DNA of 64,000 bases. It comes from CAVYPR01 sp963770505 (GTDB taxonomy: Bacteria; Actinomycetota; Acidimicrobiia; Acidimicrobiales; RAAP-2). Position numbers and translations under genes: made by a program. Position 1 is the first letter of the stretch, and each line of letters begins with the position of its first letter. Shown in pieces: positions 37,499 to 46,327 of this stretch. The DNA is taken from NCBI GenBank assembly GCA_963770505.1, contig CAVYPR010000001.1, positions 124,001 through 188,000 of the forward strand. Reading direction: 5' to 3'. Under the pieces are notes generated by a model that was not told the origin of the DNA, made no database searches, and saw nothing but the letters and a program-made list of their open reading frames with translations.

Positions 37499-38674
37499 GT
37501 GGACTTCGAGCTCTCCGAGGAACTGGTGGAGCTGCAGCGGTCGGTCCGCCGGCTGGTGGAGGACAAGGTCGCCCCCAGGGCCCGGGAGATCGACCGGACC
37601 GGCGAGTACCCCGAGGACGTCTTCTGCGCCTTCCGGGACGCCGGCCTGCTCGGGCTGTGCCTGCCCGAGGAGCTGGGAGGCTCGGGGGCGGGCATCCTCG
37701 GGCTGGCGGTGGCCATCGAGGAGGTGGCCAAGCGGTCGAACACGGCCGCCCTCATGCTGCTGCTCACCCGCCTGCCCTCCGGTCCGCTCCTCATCGCCGG
37801 GACCGACGAGCAGCGCCGCCGCTACCTGCCGGGGATCGCCGACGGGACCCTGCGGGCCGCCTTCGGGCTGTCCGAGTCCCAGGCCGGCAGCGACGTGATG
37901 GGCATGCGCACCCGAGCCGTGCCGGACCCCGCCCGCCCCGGGGGGTGGGTGGTCAGCGGGACCAAGTGCTGGATGTCGGGGGTCCGCGAGGCCGACTGGT
38001 ACACGGTCTTCGCCAAGACCGCCGAACCAGCCAGCCGGGCCCACGACTCGGTGACCGCCTTCGTGGTCGAACGCGGGTGGGAGGGCGTCTCGCTGGGCCG
38101 CACCGACCACAAGATGGGCGTGCGCGGCGTGGACACCGGCGAGCTGGTCCTCGACGGGGTGCGGGTCCCCCCCGAGAACGTGATCGGGGAGGTGGGGGGA
38201 TTCCGGCTGGCCATGCTCGGGCTCAACGCCATGCGCCCGGTCGTGGCCGCCCGGGGCATCGGCCTCGCCGAGGGAGCCCTCATGTACGCCACCGACTACG
38301 TGAAGGGGCGCCAGGCGTTCGGTCGGACGATCGCCGACTTCCAAGGGATCCAGTGGGAGATCGCCAAGTGCGCCGTCGACATCGAGGCGGCCCGCCTGCT
38401 CACCTATCGCGCCGCGGCCATGGCCGACGCCGGGAGGTTCGGCAAGGAGGACGTACCCTTCCTGTCGATGGCCAAGTACCACGCCACCGAGCTGGCCGTG
38501 CGGGCCTCGGGGCTGGCCGTGCAGCTGCTCGGGGCGGCCGGCTACATGGAGGACCACCCCACCGAGCAGTGGTACCGCGACGCGCGTCAGCTCACGATCG
38601 TGGAGGGCACGTCGCAGGTGCAGCTCAACCTGATCGCCCGCGGGGTGCTCGACGGCGACCTGTGGTGGGACTGA
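37499..38674 (+). CDS. Acyl-CoA dehydrogenase
   Basis: A 391-residue flavoenzyme that oxidises acyl-CoA to the 2-enoyl-CoA. It has the N-terminal helical domain (LSEELVELQRSVRRLVEDKV), the FAD motif FGLSESQAGSDV with KCWMSGV, FGRTIADFQGIQW, and the catalytic Glu in QLTIVEGTSQVQ near the C-terminus (position as in short/medium-chain enzymes). The substrate is not deducible. It is 2 bp from trpD and likely co-transcribed with it, although the two pathways are unrelated. Confidence 0.93.
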   Translation: MDFELSEELVELQRSVRRLVEDKVAPRAREIDRTGEYPEDVFCAFRDAGLLGLCLPEELGGSGAGILGLAVAIEEVAKRSNTAALMLLLTRLPSGPLLIAGTDEQRRRYLPGIADGTLRAAFGLSESQAGSDVMGMRTRAVPDPARPGGWVVSGTKCWMSGVREADWYTVFAKTAEPASRAHDSVTAFVVERGWEGVSLGRTDHKMGVRGVDTGELVLDGVRVPPENVIGEVGGFRLAMLGLNAMRPVVAARGIGLAEGALMYATDYVKGRQAFGRTIADFQGIQWEIAKCAVDIEAARLLTYRAAAMADAGRFGKEDVPFLSMAKYHATELAVRASGLAVQLLGAAGYMEDHPTEQWYRDARQLTIVEGTSQVQLNLIARGVLDGDLWWD

Positions 38675-38676
38675 GG

Positions 38677-39753
38677 ATGCCGCTCACCTTCGCGGACATG
38701 GGCGGGTGGCCGGCCGTGCTCGGACGACTGGTGGCCGGAGGCTCGCTCTCGGCCGACGAGGCCGAGCGCGTGATGGACGAGGTCTTCAACGGTGCGGCCA
38801 CCCCGGCCCAGACCGCCGCCTTCCTGGTGGCCCTGCGGGCCAAGGGCGAGACGGTGGAGGAGATGACCGGCCTGGCCCGCTCGATGGTGCAGCACGCCGA
38901 GCCGCTCCACCTCGAGGGCGACCTGCTGGACGTGGTCGGCACCGGCGGTGACCGCCTCTCGAGCATCAACGTCTCGACCATGGCCGCCTTCATCTCGGCC
39001 GGCGCCGGGGCCGTGGTCTGCAAGCACGGCAACCGGGCCGCCTCGTCCTCGGTGGGCACGGCCGACGTGCTGGAGGCGCTGGGGGTGACGGTGGACCTGG
39101 GCCCGGCCGGGGTCGCCCGCTGCGTGCTGGAGGCGGGCATGGGCTTCTGCTTCGCCCCCCGCTTCCATCCCGCCATGCGTTTCGCCGGGCCCGTCCGCAA
39201 GGAGCTGGGCGTGCCAACCGCCTTCAACTTCCTCGGTCCCCTGACCAACCCGGCCAGGGCACGGCACCTGCTGGTGGGGGTGAGCGACGCGGCGATGGCG
39301 CCCAAGATGGCCGGGGTGCTCGGGGCGAACGGCGTGCGGCGGGCGATGGTGGTGCGCGCCGACGACGGCCTCGACGAGCTGAGCGTGATCTCGCCGTCGA
39401 CGGTCTTCGAGGTGTCCGGTGACGGTGAGGGCGCGCACGAGGTCCGCGAGTGGCGACTCGACCCGGTCGTCCTCGGGTTCGCGCCGGCGACCATGGACGA
39501 CCTGCGGGGGGGCGACGCCGCCTTCAACGCCGAGGTGATTCGCCGGGTGCTCGACGGCGAGCGGGGCCCCCGTCGCGACATCGCCGTCCTGAACGCGGCG
39601 GCGGCCCTGGTGGTGGCCGGGCGGGCCGAGGGGCTGGCGGGCGGGGTGGAGTTGGCCTCGGCGTCGGTCGACTCGGGCAAGGCCTCCGGCGTGCTGGACG
39701 CGCTGGTCCGGGTCTCGGGCCGGGTGGACGCCGCCGAGGGCGGCACCGCCTGA
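38677..39753 (+). CDS. trpD: Anthranilate phosphoribosyltransferase
   Basis: A 358-residue enzyme of tryptophan synthesis that joins anthranilate to PRPP. Motifs: DVVGTGGDRLSSINVST (PRPP site), CKHGNRAASSSVGTADVLEALG (anthranilate and PRPP binding), and FNFLGPLTNPA. The length is normal. ATG 38677 lies 2 nt after the previous stop with GAGG overlapping. No other trp gene is in the window. Confidence 0.93.
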   Translation: MPLTFADMGGWPAVLGRLVAGGSLSADEAERVMDEVFNGAATPAQTAAFLVALRAKGETVEEMTGLARSMVQHAEPLHLEGDLLDVVGTGGDRLSSINVSTMAAFISAGAGAVVCKHGNRAASSSVGTADVLEALGVTVDLGPAGVARCVLEAGMGFCFAPRFHPAMRFAGPVRKELGVPTAFNFLGPLTNPARARHLLVGVSDAAMAPKMAGVLGANGVRRAMVVRADDGLDELSVISPSTVFEVSGDGEGAHEVREWRLDPVVLGFAPATMDDLRGGDAAFNAEVIRRVLDGERGPRRDIAVLNAAAALVVAGRAEGLAGGVELASASVDSGKASGVLDALVRVSGRVDAAEGGTA

Positions 39754-39848
39754 CGGGGTGGAGGCGAGGGCCCGGTCAGTCCGCCTGGAGGCCGGCGACG
39801 AGGGCTGTGGTGCCCGGGCGGGCCGAGGCCCGGCGGCCGACGCCCACC

Positions 39849-40946
39849 TCAGGACCCCCCCGAGGGTGTCGGGCTGGCGGCTTCCCGCAGGGTCACGCCG
39901 CCGACCGCCCTCACCTTCCAGGCCCGGCCGGGCCAGCGCGCCGGATCCACGGCCCCACCCCGGGCCAGGGCCACCACGCTTCCCCCGAACCCGCCCCCCG
40001 TCATGCGAGCGCCGAAGACCCCGGGCAGGGACGTCACGCCCTCGACGAGGGCGTCGACCGCCGGGGTCGACGCCTCGAAGTCACCGGCCAGGCTGGCGTG
40101 GCTCTCGACCATCACCCTCCCCGCGGCCGACAGGTCGCCGTCTCGCAACGCCGCGGCCATCTCCACGACGCGCCGGCACTCGCCGACCACGTGGCGGGCC
40201 CGACGCCGCAGCACGGGGTCGATGAAGCCGGGGAGGTCGGCCTCGTCGGCCTGCCCCAGGGGACGGCCCAGCTCGGCGGCCGCCGCCTCGCACTCGGCCC
40301 GCCTCGCCGCGTACGGCGTGTCACCGAGCGTGCGGCCCTCGCCGGAGTGGACGACGACCACCTCGACCTCGGCCGGCAGCGGCACGGGGGTCATCTCGAG
40401 CGTCGTGAAGTCGACCAACAGGGCGCACCCCTCCCGGCCGCCGACGCTGACCATCGGGTCCATGAGGCCCACGTCGACGCCGGCGGCGGCCTCCGCCCGC
40501 TGACAGAACCGCGCCATGAACGTCGGCGAGCCCTCGACGCCGAGGGCGACGGCGAGGGCCACGCTGAAGGCGGCGCTCGACGACAGGCCGGCGCCGACGG
40601 GCACCGTGCTGGTGACCCGTGCCACCCCGCCGGTCCTCGGCGCGGCCTGGGCCACCACCGCCCCGGCCAGCCTGGCCCAGGCCGGGGCGACCCGGCCCAG
40701 GACCTCGGGGTCGAAGGGGAGGTCGACGGGGAGTCGCGCCGGCAGGGGACCCATCTCCGAGACCAGCTCGATGACGTCGGCGTCGCTCTCGGCGAAGGCG
40801 ACCTCGGTGCACAGGTCGATGGCCATCGGGAGGGCCAGACCCGCGTTGTAGTCGGTGTGGTCGCCGACCAGGTTCACCCGTCCCGGGGCCCGGGCCACGA
40901 CCGAACGGCGGTGCGGCCGGCCTCGGGGTCGTTGCGGGGCGGACAT
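39849..40946 (-). CDS. galK: Galactokinase (GHMP family)
   Basis: A 365-residue GHMP kinase. The galactokinase signature appears as GRVNLVGDHTDYNAG (about residue 24), with Asp where most have Glu (GEHTDYN). The phosphate loop is VPVGAGLSSSAAF (about 113), and ARMTGGGFGGSVVAL is the C-terminal motif. DVGLMDPMVSVGGREG corresponds to the substrate and catalytic Asp region. No other Leloir genes are near, so galactose itself is likely but not certain. ATG 40946 is chosen to keep the basic N-terminal stretch; no good ribosome site is visible. Confidence 0.85.
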   Translation of the reverse strand: MSAPQRPRGRPHRRSVVARAPGRVNLVGDHTDYNAGLALPMAIDLCTEVAFAESDADVIELVSEMGPLPARLPVDLPFDPEVLGRVAPAWARLAGAVVAQAAPRTGGVARVTSTVPVGAGLSSSAAFSVALAVALGVEGSPTFMARFCQRAEAAAGVDVGLMDPMVSVGGREGCALLVDFTTLEMTPVPLPAEVEVVVVHSGEGRTLGDTPYAARRAECEAAAAELGRPLGQADEADLPGFIDPVLRRRARHVVGECRRVVEMAAALRDGDLSAAGRVMVESHASLAGDFEASTPAVDALVEGVTSLPGVFGARMTGGGFGGSVVALARGGAVDPARWPGRAWKVRAVGGVTLREAASPTPSGGS

Positions 40947-41106
40947 GGTCGGGGAGAGCTTTCCACGGCCGCCGGCCCGCCATGGCACCCCGTCACCCTC
41001 CCGGTTTGACCGCGGGACGGCGACCCGGCAGCATCCCGCCCATGCGAGAGCGACAGAGCACACAGCTCGAGTGGGCCCACCGGGTTGGGCGGCGGGCCAG
41101 AGCGCG

Positions 41107-42246
41107 ATGAGCGGCCCCCTGGAGGGCGTGAGGGTCGTCGAGCTGGCCGGCATCGGCCCCTCGCCGTTCACCTGCATGATGCTGGCCGACGCCGGGGCGG
41201 AGGTGGTGCGGTTGGAGCGGCCGCCGTCCGCCCCCGCCGGCCCCGGCCCCCACTGGGACGTGCTCAACCGCAACCGGCGCTCGGTCGGCATCGACTTGAA
41301 GCACCCCGATGCCGCCACCCTCGTGCTCGACCTGGTCGAGCGGGCCGACGTCCTCGTCGAGGGCTTCCGGCCCGGGGTGGCCGAGCGGCTCGGGCTCGGG
41401 CCCGAGGACTGCTGGGCCCGCAACCCCGCCCTCGTCTACGGCCGCATGACCGGCTGGGGCCAGGACGGGCCGCTGGCCGACTCCGCCGGTCACGACATCG
41501 ACTACATCGCCCTCTCGGGCGCCCTGTGGAACATCGGCCGCCACGGTGAGCGACCGGTGGCGCCCCTCAACCTGGTGGGCGACTTCGGTGGGGGCGGGAT
41601 GCTGCTGGCCTTCGGCGTCCTGGCCGCCCTGGTGGAGGCGAGGGCCTCGGGCCGCGGCCAGGTGGTGGACGCGGCCATGACCGACGGCTCGGCCGCCCTG
41701 ATGACCATGATCTACAGCTTCCGGGAGCTCGGGTGGTGGAAGGAGGAGCGGGGGATCAACATCTTGGACTCCGGCGCCCACTTCTACGAGGTCTACGAGA
41801 CCTCCGACGGGCGGTACTTCGCCGTGGGGGCCATCGAGGCCAAGTTCTACGCCGAGCTGCTCAAGGGCCTGGGCCTCGACGCCGCGGACCTGCCCGACCA
41901 GAACGACCGCGAGCGGTGGCCGGAGATGAAGGCCCGGTTCGCCGACGTCTTCGCCACCAAGACCCGCGACGAGTGGGCGGCGGTGTTCGAGGGGACCGAC
42001 GCCTGCGCGGCGCCGGTGCTCTCCCCCTGGGAGGCCGACCGCCACCCCCACAACAAGGCCCGCGGCACCTTCGTCGAGGTGGAGGGGATCGTCCAGCCGG
42101 CCCCCGCCCCCCGGTTCAGCCGCACCCCGACGGCGGTGCGCACGCCGCCGTCGCACCCCGGGGCCGACACCTCCGAGGCCCTGTCGGACTGGGGGGTCCC
42201 GGCCGAGAGGGTGGCGAGGCTGCGGGAGGCCGGCGCCCTCTCGTGA
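41107..42246 (+). CDS. Alpha-methylacyl-CoA racemase (CaiB/BaiF family III CoA-transferase fold)
   Basis: A 379-residue protein of the family III CoA-transferase fold. Catalytic residues of the mycobacterial racemase (His126, Asp156, Glu241) have exact equivalents here shifted by three: H129 in DSAGHDIDY, D159 in LVGDFGGGG and E244 in VGAIEAKFY. The opening GIGPSPFTCMMLADAGAEVVRLERP is also racemase-like. It inverts the 2-methyl centre of branched acyl-CoAs (from methyl-branched lipids or sterol side chains) so they can enter beta-oxidation. An acyl-CoA dehydrogenase lies 2.4 kb upstream. ATG 41107 gives the normal length. Confidence 0.92.
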   Translation: MSGPLEGVRVVELAGIGPSPFTCMMLADAGAEVVRLERPPSAPAGPGPHWDVLNRNRRSVGIDLKHPDAATLVLDLVERADVLVEGFRPGVAERLGLGPEDCWARNPALVYGRMTGWGQDGPLADSAGHDIDYIALSGALWNIGRHGERPVAPLNLVGDFGGGGMLLAFGVLAALVEARASGRGQVVDAAMTDGSAALMTMIYSFRELGWWKEERGINILDSGAHFYEVYETSDGRYFAVGAIEAKFYAELLKGLGLDAADLPDQNDRERWPEMKARFADVFATKTRDEWAAVFEGTDACAAPVLSPWEADRHPHNKARGTFVEVEGIVQPAPAPRFSRTPTAVRTPPSHPGADTSEALSDWGVPAERVARLREAGALS

Positions 42247-42258
42247 GCTCGGCCCGGC

Positions 42259-42639
42259 CTAGGCCGGGTCCTCCAGCTGCTCCATGAACTCCAGGCGGAT
42301 GCCCCCCGGGGCCTCGACGAAGGCGATCCTGCGGGTCCCGAACGTCCCCGAGACCACCCGGGGGCCCCACAGCACCGTGTGGCGGGCCAGCTCGGCGTCG
42401 AGGTCGTCGACGAACAGCGCGGGGTGCAAGAACCCCTCGTCGGGGAGGGCGCAGGCGTCCTCGTAGATGGCCCGGGTGAAGAGGGTGAGCTGCACCGGCC
42501 CCAGCGCCACGTCGGCCCGGCGGCCGTTCTCCCACGCCACCGGCTCGGTGACCTCGGCCCCCGCCGCCGCGTACCACGCGCAGGCGGCGTCGAGGTCGGC
42601 GACCTTGATCGCCAGGTTGGCCATGCCCGTGACCGCCAC
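42259..42639 (-). CDS. VOC-family (glyoxalase/dioxygenase fold) protein
   Basis: A 126-residue vicinal-oxygen-chelate protein with one paired beta-alpha-beta-beta-beta module (NLAIKVADLDAACAWY at the start, FVDDLDAELARH in the middle and IAFVEAPGGIRLEFME at the end). The final Glu is a likely metal ligand. Methylmalonyl-CoA epimerase, lactoylglutathione lyase and similar enzymes share this fold; I cannot choose. GTG 42639 is supported by a TACCAT box ending 6 nt before it. It is convergent with the racemase gene. Confidence 0.8.
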   Translation of the reverse strand: MAVTGMANLAIKVADLDAACAWYAAAGAEVTEPVAWENGRRADVALGPVQLTLFTRAIYEDACALPDEGFLHPALFVDDLDAELARHTVLWGPRVVSGTFGTRRIAFVEAPGGIRLEFMEQLEDPA

Positions 42640-42645
42640 GCCGCG

Positions 42646-42651
42646 ATGGTA
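42646..42651 (-). promoter_or_regulatory. -10 hexamer TACCAT of the VOC gene (leaderless)
   Basis: On the minus strand TACCAT (42651-42646) ends 6 nt before GTG 42639, matching the pattern at other leaderless genes here. Confidence 0.55.
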
Positions 42652-42661
42652 GGCGGGGCGC

Positions 42662-42898
42662 CTACAGGTTGACGACCGGGCAGGTGACCGTGCGGGTGAT
42701 GCCCTCGATCCGCTGGATCTCGCTCACCACCAGGTGGCCCAGCTGGTCGACCGACCCGGCCTCGGCCCGGGCGATCACGTCGTAGGGGCCGGTCACGTCC
42801 TCGGCGCTGATCACCCCCTCGATGGCGTCGATCTGGCGGGCCACGTTGGCCGCCTTGCCCACCTCGGTCTGGATGAGCACGTACGCGTGCACCGTCAT
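42662..42898 (-). CDS. Stand-alone Lrp/AsnC ligand-binding (RAM) domain protein
   Basis: A 78-residue protein that is only the ligand-binding RAM domain of Lrp/AsnC regulators (VHAYVLIQTEVGKAANVARQ, GVISAEDVTGPYDVIARAEA, then IEGITRTVTCPVV). The DNA-binding half is absent. Such proteins form octamer-like rings that bind amino acids. AAGGGAG lies 6 nt upstream of ATG 42898, which settles the start. Confidence 0.88.
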   Translation of the reverse strand: MTVHAYVLIQTEVGKAANVARQIDAIEGVISAEDVTGPYDVIARAEAGSVDQLGHLVVSEIQRIEGITRTVTCPVVNL

Positions 42899-42972
42899 GG
42901 CCGCTCCCTTGCGCCGGGGTCCCGGCGCCACGATACCGCCGCCCCAGTCACGGCTGCGGGGTGAGGGCTGCC

Positions 42973-42978
42973 TACGCT
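42973..42978 (+). promoter_or_regulatory. -10 hexamer TACGCT of the MFS gene (leaderless)
   Basis: TACGCT ends 6 nt before GTG 42985. If it is the promoter, the earlier GTG at 42961 cannot be in the transcript. Confidence 0.55.
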
Positions 42979-42984
42979 GACACC

Positions 42985-44433
42985 GTGGCCGTGGGCGACC
43001 GGGTGGACCAGTTCCGCGAGCTGGCGCGCCAGGCGCTGCACGACCTGTTCGACCAGCGCGAGCCCTTCGGCCGCCTGGCCCTGGTGCAGGTCCTCATGCT
43101 GGCCGGGGACACCCTGGTCACCATCTCCCTGGCCGGCTCCCTCTTCTTCTCCATCTCCCCCCACGCCGCCAAGGACCGGGTCTTCCTCTACCTGTTGCTC
43201 ACCATCGCCCCCTTCGCCGTGGTCTCGCCCCTGCTCGGCCCGCTCATCGACAAGAGCCGGGGGGCCCGGCGGGCCATGGTGGTGTTCTCGGCCCTGGGCC
43301 GGGCCGCCCTCTGCGCGCTGATGGCCAGCCACACCAACGACCTGTTGCTCTTCCCCCTGGCCTTCTTCGTGCTGGTCCTCTCCAAGCTCTACCTGGTCAC
43401 CCGCGGGGCGCTGGTCCCCGAGATGGTGGCGGCGGGCACGGTCTCGGGGACCGGGTGGGCCGCGGCGGAGCGCCCCTTGGGCCCCGAGGGCGACATCGGG
43501 GCGCCGGCCCGCACGGCCGGCTCGGTGCCGGCCGGCTACGCCGCCCTCAACGCCCGGCTCACCCTGCTGGGCACGGTCGCCGGCTTCGTGGCCTCGGTGC
43601 CCGGGGTCATCCTCTTGAAGCTGGCCGGGGCCCCCGGGGTGCTGGTCTTCGACGCCTTCGTCTTCTTGGGGGCGGCGGTGGCGGGCTCCCGGCTGCCTGT
43701 GCCGCGGCGGCGGGGGTCCGCCGGCCGGCGGGGCGGGCCCGAGCGGACCCCGGCCGCAGGTCCCGAGGCGCTCGACCGGCCGCCGGCGACCGGTGCGGTG
43801 GACGCCGGCTGGGACGAGCCGGGCGACCCGGACCTGGCCCGGCTGCAGCAGGCCGCCCACCCCGAGGTGCTGCTCGGCCTCACCACCATGTCGCTCATCC
43901 GGGGCCTGGCCGGGTTCCTGGTCTTCCTGCTGGCCTTCGGGCTGCGCCGCGAGCACGCCTCGCTGTGGTGGTACGGGCTGGCCCTGGGGGGGAGCGGCGT
44001 CGGGGCGCTGCTCGGCCTCCTCCTCGTCTCCCGGCTCCGCCAGCGGCTGATCGAGCAGCAGATCCTCCTCGCCGCGGTCTGGCTCATCGCCGGGGTGGCC
44101 CTGGGCTGCGCCTTCTGGGGGACGGCCGGGGCACAGGTGGTCCTGGCCTTCTTCGTGGGGCTGGCCGGCTCCCTGGCCCAGCCCTCCTTCGACGCCATGA
44201 CCCAGCAGCTGGTGCCGCCGGCCGCCCAGGGCCACACCTTCGCCCGGTTCGCCACCCGCCAGCAGCTGGTCTGGGTGGTGGGGGCCATCATCCCGGTGGT
44301 GGTGGCCTTCCCCTTCCCGGCCGGGGACGCGGTGATGGCCGCGGTGGGCGGGGCGGGGGGCGTCTTCTACGTGACCAGCCGACGGGCACTGCGCCACCGC
44401 GCTCTGCCGCGCCGCGGCGGGCCCCCGGGCTGA
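42985..44433 (+). CDS. Major facilitator superfamily transporter
   Basis: A 482-residue membrane protein with about 11-12 hydrophobic spans in two halves, joined by a long Gly/Arg/Pro-rich cytoplasmic loop (about residues 240-290). It begins with a soluble helical stretch (DQFRELARQALHDLFDQREPFG). The substrate is unknown; the RAM protein divergently next door may hint at amino-acid-linked regulation, but this is weak. GTG 42985 is preferred to GTG 42961 because of the -10 box between them. It is convergent with pckG, 18 bp apart. Confidence 0.82.
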   Translation: MAVGDRVDQFRELARQALHDLFDQREPFGRLALVQVLMLAGDTLVTISLAGSLFFSISPHAAKDRVFLYLLLTIAPFAVVSPLLGPLIDKSRGARRAMVVFSALGRAALCALMASHTNDLLLFPLAFFVLVLSKLYLVTRGALVPEMVAAGTVSGTGWAAAERPLGPEGDIGAPARTAGSVPAGYAALNARLTLLGTVAGFVASVPGVILLKLAGAPGVLVFDAFVFLGAAVAGSRLPVPRRRGSAGRRGGPERTPAAGPEALDRPPATGAVDAGWDEPGDPDLARLQQAAHPEVLLGLTTMSLIRGLAGFLVFLLAFGLRREHASLWWYGLALGGSGVGALLGLLLVSRLRQRLIEQQILLAAVWLIAGVALGCAFWGTAGAQVVLAFFVGLAGSLAQPSFDAMTQQLVPPAAQGHTFARFATRQQLVWVVGAIIPVVVAFPFPAGDAVMAAVGGAGGVFYVTSRRALRHRALPRRGGPPG

Positions 44434-44451
44434 GCCCCGGGGGCCGCGGGG

Positions 44452-46242
44452 TCAGCGAACCCGGCGCTCCAGGTCGGCGAGGGAACCCTCGAGCTCGGGG
44501 GGCAGGTGGTCGCCGAAGGTGTCGAAGTGGACCCGGATGAGGGGCAGCTCGGCCCGCCACTCGGCGGCGTCCACCCGCAGGAGCTCCTCCATGTCCTCCT
44601 TGGAGACGTCGAGGCCCTCGAGGTCGATGGCCCCGGGGGCGGGGACCCAGCCGATGGGGGTCTCGACGGCCTCCCCCCGGCCGCTCACCCGCTCGAACAC
44701 CCACTCGAGCACCCGGGAGTTCTCGCCGTAGCCGGGCCACAGCCACCGGCCGTCGGCGTCCTTGCGGAACCAGTTGACGTAGAAGATGCGGGGCAGCTTC
44801 TCGGGGTCGGCGCCCCGGCCGGTGGCCAGCCAGTGGCCGAAGTAGTCGCCCATGTTGTAGCCGCAGAAGGGGAGCATGGCGAAGGGGTCCCGACGCAGGT
44901 GCCCCACGGCCCCGGCCGCCGCGGCCGTGGTCTCCGAGGCCATGATCGAGCCGAGGAAGACGCCGTGGCCCCAGTCGAAGGACTCGAAGACCAGGGGCAC
45001 CACCGAGGCCCGGCGCCCCCCGAAGAGGATGGCCGAGATGGGCACCCCGGCGGGGTCCTCCCACTCGGCGGCGATGGCCGGGTCCTGGGAGGCCGGGGCG
45101 GTGAACCGGGCGTTGGGGTGGGCGGCCGGGGCCCCCGCCTCGGGGGTCCAGTCCCCGCCCCGCCAGTCGGTGCAGTGGGCCGGGGGCTCGTCGGTCATCC
45201 CCTCCCACCACACGTCACCGTCGTCGGTGAGGGCGGTGTTGGTGAAGATCGAGTTGGCCCCCACGGTGAACAGGGCGTTGGGGTTGGTGTGCGAGCCCGT
45301 GCCCGGGGCCACCCCGAAGAACCCCGCCTCGGGGTTGATGGCGTGGAGGCGGCCGTCCTCGCGGAAGCGCATCCAGCAGATGTCGTCGCCGATGGTCTCG
45401 ACCTTCCAGCCGGGAAGGGTCGGGATGAGCATGGCCAGGTTGGTCTTCCCGCACGCCGAGGGGAAGGCGCCGGCCACGTAGCGGGTCTCCCCGGCCGGCG
45501 AGGTCAGCTTCACGATCAGCATGTGCTCGGCCAGCCAGCCGTCGTCCCGGGCCATCACCGAGGCGATGCGCAGGGCGAAGCACTTCTTGCCGAGCAGGGC
45601 GTTGCCGCCGTAGCCCGAGCCGTAGGACCAGATCTCCCGGGTGTCGGGGAAATGCACGATGTACTTGTTCTCGGCGTCGCACGGCCAGGGCACGTCGGCC
45701 TGTCCCGGCTCGAGCGGGGCCCCCACCGAGTGCAGGCACGGGATGAACTCGCCGTCGTCGCCCAGGACCTCGAGGGCGCCCGTGCCCATGCGGGTCATGA
45801 TCCGCATCGATACCGCCACGTAGGCGGAGTCGGTGATCTCGACCCCGATGTGGGCCAGGGGCGAGCCCAGGGGGCCCATGGAGAAGGGGACCACGTACAT
45901 GGTCCGCCCCTTCATCGACCCCGCGAACAGCTCGGTGAGCTCCTGGCGCATCTCGGCGGGGTCCCGCCAGTTGTTGGTCGGGCCGGCATCCTCCTCGGTC
46001 GCCGAGCAGATGAACGTCCGGTCCTCCACCCGGGCCACGTCGCCGGGGTCGGAGTGGGCCCAGTAGCTGTTGGGCCGCTTGGCCTCCTCCAGCGCGGTGA
46101 AGGTCCCGTGGTCCACCAGGAGCTGGCAGAGCCGGTCGTACTCCTCGGCCGAGCCGTCGCACCACTCGACCCGGTCGGGCGTGGTGAGGGCGGCCACCCC
46201 CTCCACCCAGTCGATCAGCCTCTTGTGCGCGGTGGGCGGCAT
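44452..46242 (-). CDS. pckG: Phosphoenolpyruvate carboxykinase (GTP)
   Basis: A 596-residue enzyme turning oxaloacetate plus GTP into PEP for gluconeogenesis. The active-site loop FPSACGKTNLAML (with the reactive Cys and the P-loop Lys), VETIGDDICWM, NPEAGFFGVAPGTG, TNNWRDP and FGGRRASVVPLV are those of the GTP class. The length is normal. ATG 46242 has GGAGGA upstream, at a rather long spacing of 12 nt. The TACCAT on the minus strand (46316-46311) is a possible -10 box with a leader of about 65 nt, overlapping the thiL promoter region. Confidence 0.96.
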   Translation of the reverse strand: MPPTAHKRLIDWVEGVAALTTPDRVEWCDGSAEEYDRLCQLLVDHGTFTALEEAKRPNSYWAHSDPGDVARVEDRTFICSATEEDAGPTNNWRDPAEMRQELTELFAGSMKGRTMYVVPFSMGPLGSPLAHIGVEITDSAYVAVSMRIMTRMGTGALEVLGDDGEFIPCLHSVGAPLEPGQADVPWPCDAENKYIVHFPDTREIWSYGSGYGGNALLGKKCFALRIASVMARDDGWLAEHMLIVKLTSPAGETRYVAGAFPSACGKTNLAMLIPTLPGWKVETIGDDICWMRFREDGRLHAINPEAGFFGVAPGTGSHTNPNALFTVGANSIFTNTALTDDGDVWWEGMTDEPPAHCTDWRGGDWTPEAGAPAAHPNARFTAPASQDPAIAAEWEDPAGVPISAILFGGRRASVVPLVFESFDWGHGVFLGSIMASETTAAAAGAVGHLRRDPFAMLPFCGYNMGDYFGHWLATGRGADPEKLPRIFYVNWFRKDADGRWLWPGYGENSRVLEWVFERVSGRGEAVETPIGWVPAPGAIDLEGLDVSKEDMEELLRVDAAEWRAELPLIRVHFDTFGDHLPPELEGSLADLERRVR

Positions 46243-46327
46243 CTTCGGATCGTTTCCTCCTCCGGCGGCGGGCACAGGGGCCACGGGGCCGTCACGGTGT
46301 GCAGCGCTCAATGGTAGGCATGAAGCC

